Origin: Phoronis ovalis
Taxonomy: Eukaryota > Phoronida > Phoronidae
Assembly: GCA_028565635.1 (NCBI GenBank)
Contig: JAOXYB010070390.1
Location: 1-24,058, forward strand
Reading direction: 5' to 3'
Length of the DNA stretch: 24,058 bases
Shown: piece after piece, positions 18,501-24,058 of the stretch
Layout: every line of letters starts with the position of its first letter
How positions within the stretch are numbered: the first letter of the stretch is position 1
Notes under the pieces: model-generated
Told to the model about the DNA's origin: nothing
The model's input: the letters and a program-made list of their open reading frames with translations, nothing else
The model's database searches: none
Translations under genes and position numbers: made by a program

Positions 18501-18660
18501 AAGTCACAATTAAGTTGCATGATTAAAATGATCTATTAATTTGCGTAAGTTCCATAAATGGCTAAATATAAAATGTTTAACGGAAGTGTGATATATAATG
18601 ATTGATGAATTCTAAGAAATTTAAATTAATTAATGAATTAAGCAGCAGCTCATTGTTACT

Positions 18661-18672
18661 TACGCATGCGCA
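18661..18672. promoter_or_regulatory. NRF1-like palindrome TACGCATGCGCA
   Basis: This is one mismatch from the YGCGCAYGCGCR consensus. It lies between a possible minus-strand leader exon (ending at 18433) and a possible plus-strand donor (GGCAG|GTAAAA near 18767), so it could mark a bidirectional promoter. Sequence inference only. Confidence 0.3.
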
Positions 18673-19087
18673 ATTCGGCATTACTGATGGGCGCCAGATT
18701 TTGACATTGTTTGGTTTTAAACTCCCCTGTGTATTTGTTGTTAAAGAATACTTCGCGTATCAGGCAGGTAAAAAAAACGATACGATAACTCAAAATTGCT
18801 GAAATGTCTTAGGTATATACTGCAGTTATTTGATAATCTGATTTTGAATATTTTGCATTTTGGCGGTAAAAAAAACTGAGTTTATACTTTATATCAGAAA
18901 AAGATCTAACAACTTTTTTCATGATTTTTATTAATTTATAATAATATTAATACAATATTTTTGTTTGTAATCCATGTATTTAATATTTATGTTTTGTATG
19001 AAATGAAGTTTCTCAACCTCACATACCTTTTTTTAAATGTTTACTGTCATAGGCTCATGTCAGACGTATTAACCCTTTGGCTTTGAT

Positions 19088-19535
19088 TAGTCCTAGTCCT
19101 ACTAAGTTTCATGACCCTACTATCGCTTGCCCGCGGCGAAGCCTAAGGTGTTGGTCATAGCCCAGATAGTGTTAGAACTAGTAGAAGTTAGCCACTTGCC
19201 AAAATACTCACCGTATGTCAAAAAATTCAAACTAAAATTGTCGTATTGTTTGTCTATGATACTCCTTCTTGAGCTATCTGTCACTTGAAGCTTGATTAAT
19301 ATTCCTCAAGCCAAGATCTGCAAGTTGGAAATTTCACTTTGGTCTGAGTGGTTGGACCTGTATGCTAAAAGTCACCTTGATAATTTTGGTTAGAATTTAT
19401 AGAATTTTTTTATACACAGGGAGTGTTTTTGCAAGAGGCTAACTTCTACTAGTTTTAACACTATTTGGGCTATGACCCTAAGGATTCACCGCAGGCAAGC
19501 GATAGTAGGGTTATGAAGCTAGGACTAGGTTGGTC
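19088..19535. mobile_element. Foldback element with ~150-base inverted arms
   Basis: The left arm (about 19088-19243) is repeated in reverse complement in the right arm (about 19379-19535). The best-matching blocks are TAGTCCTA, ACCCTACTATCGCTTGCC and GGTCATAGCCCA-ATAGTGTT followed by AACTAGTAGAAGTTAGCC, with an A/T-rich inner part that also pairs. A loop of about 135 bases separates the arms. There is no ORF inside. I infer a non-autonomous foldback or MITE-type element; target-site duplications are not clear. Confidence 0.7.
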
Positions 19536-21222
19536 CTAACACTTTCCTAGTCAAAATCTATCCTCTTTCGAAATATAGAATAATTCATCCAATACTCCGA
19601 TGCTCTTAGGTTGTATAAAGCAGTGTGAATATAAGTTACGTAGATGGTAAAAATTCAATGGAAATCATATTTATTGTGTTAAAATTCAACAATGTTGTGA
19701 CAAGGATTTATGCTTTCTTCACTTGATAATAACAAACTAAGGTCACGGTCCCACTGCAAGCATTTTACTCATGAGTATTGTAAAACTGCATGTAGGTCTG
19801 CAAACATAAATAGAAAATTGTTGTTTGCAAAAGGTTACAGGTAATAATTATTATAGAGCTGTTACTGCTGATGGAAGAAGTATGTGCATTAATAAATTGT
19901 TACATTAAAAGTAATCAATACAGATTGTCAGATATTCCTTATTAGATGCAACATATATGTATATAATTGAAAAACCTATTAAACTTTTAAACCTACGACT
20001 CCAGCTGAGCATTTCAACAACAATTGCTTAAAGGTATCGAAATGTTTATCCCATAAATGTGTAAATGAAAGAAACTACACTATAATTTTGGGAAAATAAA
20101 GTATAATAGAATACAAAACACTGTACTAGAGTAAAAACAGGGCCGCTAGTTATTGGGAGTTAATATAGTTCAAGTATTTGTAATAACACAGCAGCTTGTT
20201 CCATCTCAAGGGTGTTTGCAGTTTGCTTGTGAATCCATGGCACATGGCGAGCACTAATTTACTTTATTTATTAATTATAAACGATACTGTAACAGTAATT
20301 TTTGATGTTGAGTGGATGGCATGTTATTATAATTATACTAGAAAACATTCTGATTCTGTATGGTTTAATATAATTGCTGGCTTTAACTCTAGGTCGAAGT
20401 TAGAAAAAAATAATGTTGTTGTGAAGATTGAACTTATTCATTCCCCGTATTTTTTATCCGCCCAGTTCTGTCCTCATGGCATAAGTAAAATGGTGAAAAG
20501 GTTGTGTATTCTATCAGCCAATTTACTGGCACCACAGGTATTAGCCTATTATGTTAAAATCCCTCAATTACCAACACATTCTAGAAACTAGATGCTTACA
20601 CAGGTTCAAGTGGACAATTAAAATTTATTAAACAGACAATATTTATCAACCCTAATGCATTCAGGAAACATTTAAAATAAAACATTTTTATAATAATCAT
20701 CTCATACTTTTATTGTTCACAAATTAGATGCTCCGTTTTGAATAATAAGCAGACAAAATAAATATATTTATCTTACAGTTCCTGCTATGAATAAAACCTA
20801 AAAATACATAGAGTATTTTTAGTGGGACGACAGCCTAACACCATTGCCATTGGAGTGTTGCTGTGCATACATATGGTATGGGTAACTTTTAAAAACGATA
20901 GATTTTGACTAAGAAACTGTTAGGACCATTATGTCAACTATTGTGCCTATGATTAGGACTAATGCACGAAATGAGTCTCAAAAAAAAAATTAAATGAAAA
21001 ACTTCAACAGTTTTTAATATACAGATGGCTATATCTGTCTATTTATCAACTCTTCTGTTTTCTATACCATTGCATTTAGTCGACTTTTATGAAAGCTTTC
21101 ACCACAAATCAGCATAACATCCAAAATACACTCTTGAAGGTCTGTCACCATTGAATGGATATTATGTTATTGTGCATTTATAAAGAATAGTCGAAGTCTG
21201 ACCAGTCTGAGATAGAGAAACC

Positions 21223-21267
21223 CATGACCCTACATAAAAGCCGTAAGCTGTCCCGAGTAGGGTCATG
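21223..21267. repeat. Hairpin CATGACCCTAC / GTAGGGTCATG
   Basis: Perfect 11-base inverted arms flank a 23-base loop. The arm sequence matches the block CATGACCCTAC in the left arm of the foldback element at 19110-19120, so this may be a deletion derivative of the same family. Confidence 0.6.
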
Positions 21268-21927
21268 TAATAACAGTCACAATGGTAACAGAAAACTGTC
21301 AAGATTTAAAAGGAATAGCAGATCGATGTCAGCATGCATTTTCTTGCAATGTGATTTTTTTTGTCAGAAAAATGTTTTAATGACATTTACATTCAGACTA
21401 TAACCCTAGTTTATATGGCAAGCTGTATACTATCATGAAAGGTTCGTGTATCTAGGACTAGGCACCAGACAAAACCATATGTTATAATGCTATAACAAAC
21501 CTTATCATGAATGCTAATTTTCAGTATCTATGCAGTCAAATAAGTTATGCTGTGATTTCTACAATGGATGTTTTTAATCAAGAAAATAAGTTTGGTTTAA
21601 AGCCAGGCAAAAAGTAAGTACAGCAGGAATTAAGTCATCGTGTAGCCGATTACAAATCACTTATGTTTTGACATTTGTGTTTGAAGATGGTAATACCAAT
21701 GGCATTCAGTTCTGTGTAAAATTAATAAACTAGCAGAAAACAGTTCACCTGAAAATTTTTAATATTTTTTTTTTAAACTACATGTTTTTAAAAAAAAATT
21801 AAATAAAGCGCAAGGACATTGTTTCATGTGCATGATTTGAAAACATTAATAGAACCTGCATGTAGAAAACAATATTAATATATTACTAAATTTATTATTT
21901 TTGTACGATTAATACATATTTAAAAGC

Positions 21928-22183
21928 ATGAAAATGTTTCATTACAGAGCTTTACCTGTGCAGAAAAATAGTAACATAGTTCCTCTCAAGTTTCCTGCCA
22001 CAAAGTCTATATTATGGGATCACCAGGCAACTGGGCCGGCTGCCCATGTAGGACTAACGTATTACAGAGATGTACATATTGTGCTGTCAAAGAAGACGTT
22101 GTCTATTGCTCATCGGTATGCTCAAGATGGGGGCAAGGATCCATATCACTGCTTATTTGTGGGATCAGTAGCTGCTGAGTCTG
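21928..22183 (+). CDS. Unrecognised gene, exon A
   Basis: It carries FPATKSILWDHQATGPAAHV, TYYRDVHIVLSKKTLSIAHR and DPYHCLFVGSVAAES. If the acceptor at 21947 is used the exon starts at 21948 with one base of a split codon; otherwise translation may begin at ATG 21928 or 21934. Confidence 0.65.
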
Positions 22184-23018
22184 GTAGGTGTTGTGAACCG
22201 CTGTAATTTTACATCTAAGCTAAAACGCACACTTGTTGCTGTAGTAAAACGAGCAATGTCAAGTACCCTGTATAGAACCTATCTATCTACCTATTCTATC
22301 TATTTAATTTCTGAAATTTCCTCATGGATAAACTAAAATTTAAATTATATATATTTCCTATTGAGAGGTTACTTTCCTCTAGCTATGAATACATGTATGT
22401 TGTTTTTTGCCAGCTTAATAATACAGATCAAGCATTATTTTTTATTATTTTTACACTATTTAGATGGTGAAGGTGTGACAATCACCATAGATCAGTTTAA
22501 CCTTGGCCAGGATTCAAGATCAGGATTTACTCCCTTGCCATCTTCAAACATGCGTGGTGATGTTTTCGTACCTTTTCAAGTTAGTAGCAATAATATATTA
22601 TACAACAGGATATTAATGAAACAATATATTTCTGGACTTATTTCACTTTTTGGTGGCTTGCAATTCTCATGATCAATTTTTCTCAAATTTGCAACAGTAC
22701 CTATGTGGCACACACTGCAGTATAATTTTAAGGAAAATTATGAATTTATAGTTTAATATAAGTGAAATCTGAAACCACTCAGCATGAATTGCCGAGCTAT
22801 TTTGAGCAGGTGTAGGGAAAAGTTAATTATTACCAGTTAGTGATATAATTGTGAAGTTGTTTGGTACAGTGACTAAATAGAGTTGTAGTATATTTGTGCA
22901 CATACTGTTTGACAGTATGCTGTAAGAATTAGTTGTTTAATTTTATGATTTAAATTTGTAGATAAAGCAGTCACAGGAGCTAGGATCGTCAGCTGAAGAA
23001 TATACAACTGCAATAAAG
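21928..23018 (+). CDS. Unrecognised protein-coding gene, at least 3 exons (partial model)
   Basis: Exons: 21928 (or acceptor at 21948)-22183, 22464-22579, 22962-23018. Introns are GT-AG (CTG|GTAGGT, TTTAG|AT, CAA|GTTAGT, TTGTAG|AT, AAG|GTGGGT) and the phases match throughout. The peptide of about 140 residues has well-mixed, conserved-looking composition: VPLKFPATKSILWDHQATGP, AHVGLTYYRDVHIVLSKKTL, DPYHCLFVGSVAAES, VTITIDQFNLGQDSRSGF and MRGDVFVPFQ. Two in-frame ATGs (21928, 21934) follow an upstream TAA, so this may be the true N-terminus, but ATTACAG just after them could instead be an acceptor. The 3' end is open: acceptors at 23407 (12 codons, then stop) or 23959 (7 codons, then stop) would end the protein; otherwise it continues past the window. 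I do not recognise the family. Coding status is likely; limits are uncertain. Confidence 0.7.
22279..22304 (+). repeat. (CTAT)n microsatellite
   Basis: Imperfect CTAT repeats in the intron between exons A and B of the unrecognised gene; reverse-complement type of the GATA repeat at 15281. Confidence 0.7.
22464..22579 (+). CDS. Unrecognised gene, exon B
   Basis: It completes the split Asp and reads GEGVTITIDQFNLGQDSRSG through MRGDVFVPFQ. The acceptor is TTTACACTATTTAG, and the donor is CAA|GTTAGT in phase 0. Confidence 0.7.
22962..23018 (+). CDS. Unrecognised gene, exon C
   Basis: Nineteen whole codons, IKQSQELGSSAEEYTTAIK, between AAATTTGTAG and AAG|GTGGGT. Phase agrees with exon B; a polar helix-like segment. 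Confidence 0.6.
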
Positions 23019-24058
23019 GTGGGTGTGTTCTTGATGTTTTTAAGATATTCTTACCTCTGCAGGCCATTTTACAATGATTAAAATAATAAACATAATATTG
23101 TATCATTGTACAAGTGTTATGTATTTTTAGAAACAGCAGTCTGTTTATTTGAAAAATGTTACTTTTATCTTGAATATGCACTGTCACTAAAAATTATTAC
23201 TTAAAGAAGATAATAAAAATCAAGCATGAGACACAATTTTTTTTGTATTTCCAATGCATTCTGTCAAAGTTCACAAAAGTACATCAGTTGCCTTGCCTTA
23301 CCTCTGATACAGTTTAAATGAATTTTTTTGAAAATCCAATGTTCAAATATCAGTATTTGAGTTATATCAATACTAGAAAACAGCTGATGTTCCATTTTTC
23401 TTTTCAGTTTAAACATATCTATTTTCGTTGGAAAAAAAATTAAATATGCTAATGTACTTTTTAAATAAAAGTTTAAAAAAGCTGGGAAAGACGTGTAGTC
23501 CGTGTAAACAGCAAAAATTCCTCACGTCTATTTCCCTTTTGTATTTAAATCAAATTCTTTTCGCAATTCATTCTATTCCCAGATTGTCCAAGATTGCATT
23601 GCCAAATATGACTTCAAGTTAAATATCTATGTACAAATCTTTGATTCCTTTTATGATAACTAACTTGAGCTCAAATATTTTGCTTATATAATTAATTGTT
23701 GATATAATTTTATTGCGAGATGTCAGTGTTAGGTTGCTAGGCTTATGACACAATTTAATTGGCAAACATTTGATGAAAACTTGCAGTGATCAAGGCAAAA
23801 GCTGTTTGAGATACTTGGCATGTACTTGATCTAAGTAGCTTATAAAGGTTGATAGGTTGATATATAACCAAACTGGATAAAGATATCGATAAAATTCCAA
23901 CACCAATTCCTTTTTTTTAAATATATTTATTTTAAATTAAGATTATTTTTTTATTCCAGAAGATATACCTTAAGCTAGCTTAGGGCTGTTCCGCTTTTAA
24001 TTGTACGGGAGGGGCGGAAGGCACTTTTTTTTCAGACCCACCACCCAGAATATGAATT
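23019..24058. other. AT-rich right end, no firm exon; repeat-like GC-rich tail
   Basis: There are two good-looking acceptors (TTTTTCTTTTCAG at 23407 and TTTTTTATTCCAG at 23959), but the frames behind them stop within 12 codons. From about 23985 the sequence becomes GC-rich (CTGTTCCGCTTTTAATTGT, then ACGGGAGGGGCGGAAGG), which looks like the edge of a dispersed repeat cut off by the window. Confidence 0.4.

Larger units (their letters stand above)
17319..21927. other. Long non-coding stretch with repeats and a possible promoter
   Basis: No recognisable protein-coding exon lies here. It holds the 5' flank of CMPK1 on the minus strand, a possible promoter near 18430-18775, a hairpin at 18239-18255, a large foldback element at 19088-19535 and hairpins at about 20822-20960 and 21223-21267. 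A 131-codon plus-strand frame without an ATG (20196-20591) is the longest open stretch; I cannot assign it. Confidence 0.5.

Noticed and set aside
22873-23187. 104-codon minus-strand frame
   Set aside because: It overlaps exon C of the plus-strand gene, starts without a convincing context, and has no motif.
1-24058. CRISPR array, prokaryotic operon or phage content
   Set aside because: No regularly spaced direct repeats, no ribosome-binding-site-led ORFs, and all coding sequence is intron-split, so this is nuclear animal DNA.

Overview
This is a piece of animal nuclear DNA, not bacterial. It is AT-rich, its coding sequence is broken into many short exons by GT-AG introns, and every exon boundary I could place keeps the reading frame. 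The two recognisable proteins are typical metazoan ones (a secreted GPI-specific phospholipase D and a UMP-CMP kinase). The many short degenerate foldback and hairpin repeats suggest an invertebrate, probably marine, but I cannot name the species.

Layout. 1-2956: no convincing gene; AT-rich, probably 3' flanking sequence. 2957-12253, minus strand: a complete GPLD1-like gene in 19 coding exons that add up to 867 codons plus stop (signal peptide, zinc-dependent phospholipase domain, linker, FG-GAP beta-propeller). Its first intron holds two degenerate repeat elements. 12254-14012: intergenic, with a small GC-richer patch that may be a promoter. 14013-17318, minus strand: a complete UMP-CMP kinase gene (CMPK1) in six coding exons, 193 residues, with all nucleotide-binding motifs. 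Its third intron contains a tandem duplication, and the next one contains an exon-like open segment. 17319-21927: mostly non-coding, with a possible promoter near 18430-18775, a large inverted repeat at 19088-19535 and related hairpins. 21928-23018, plus strand: at least three exons of a gene I do not recognise. 23019-24058: non-coding as far as I can see, ending in a GC-rich repeat-like stretch.

GPLD1 and CMPK1 lie head-to-tail on the minus strand about 1.76 kb apart. Nothing suggests they work together: one is a secreted enzyme that cuts GPI anchors, the other an intracellular pyrimidine nucleotide kinase. The best candidates for something undescribed are the exon-like segment inside CMPK1, the basic in-frame N-terminal extension of CMPK1 with no ATG, the upstream ORF overlapping the GPLD1 start, the unrecognised plus-strand gene and the foldback repeat families. 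Family assignments rest on motif and alignment memory; no database search was run.
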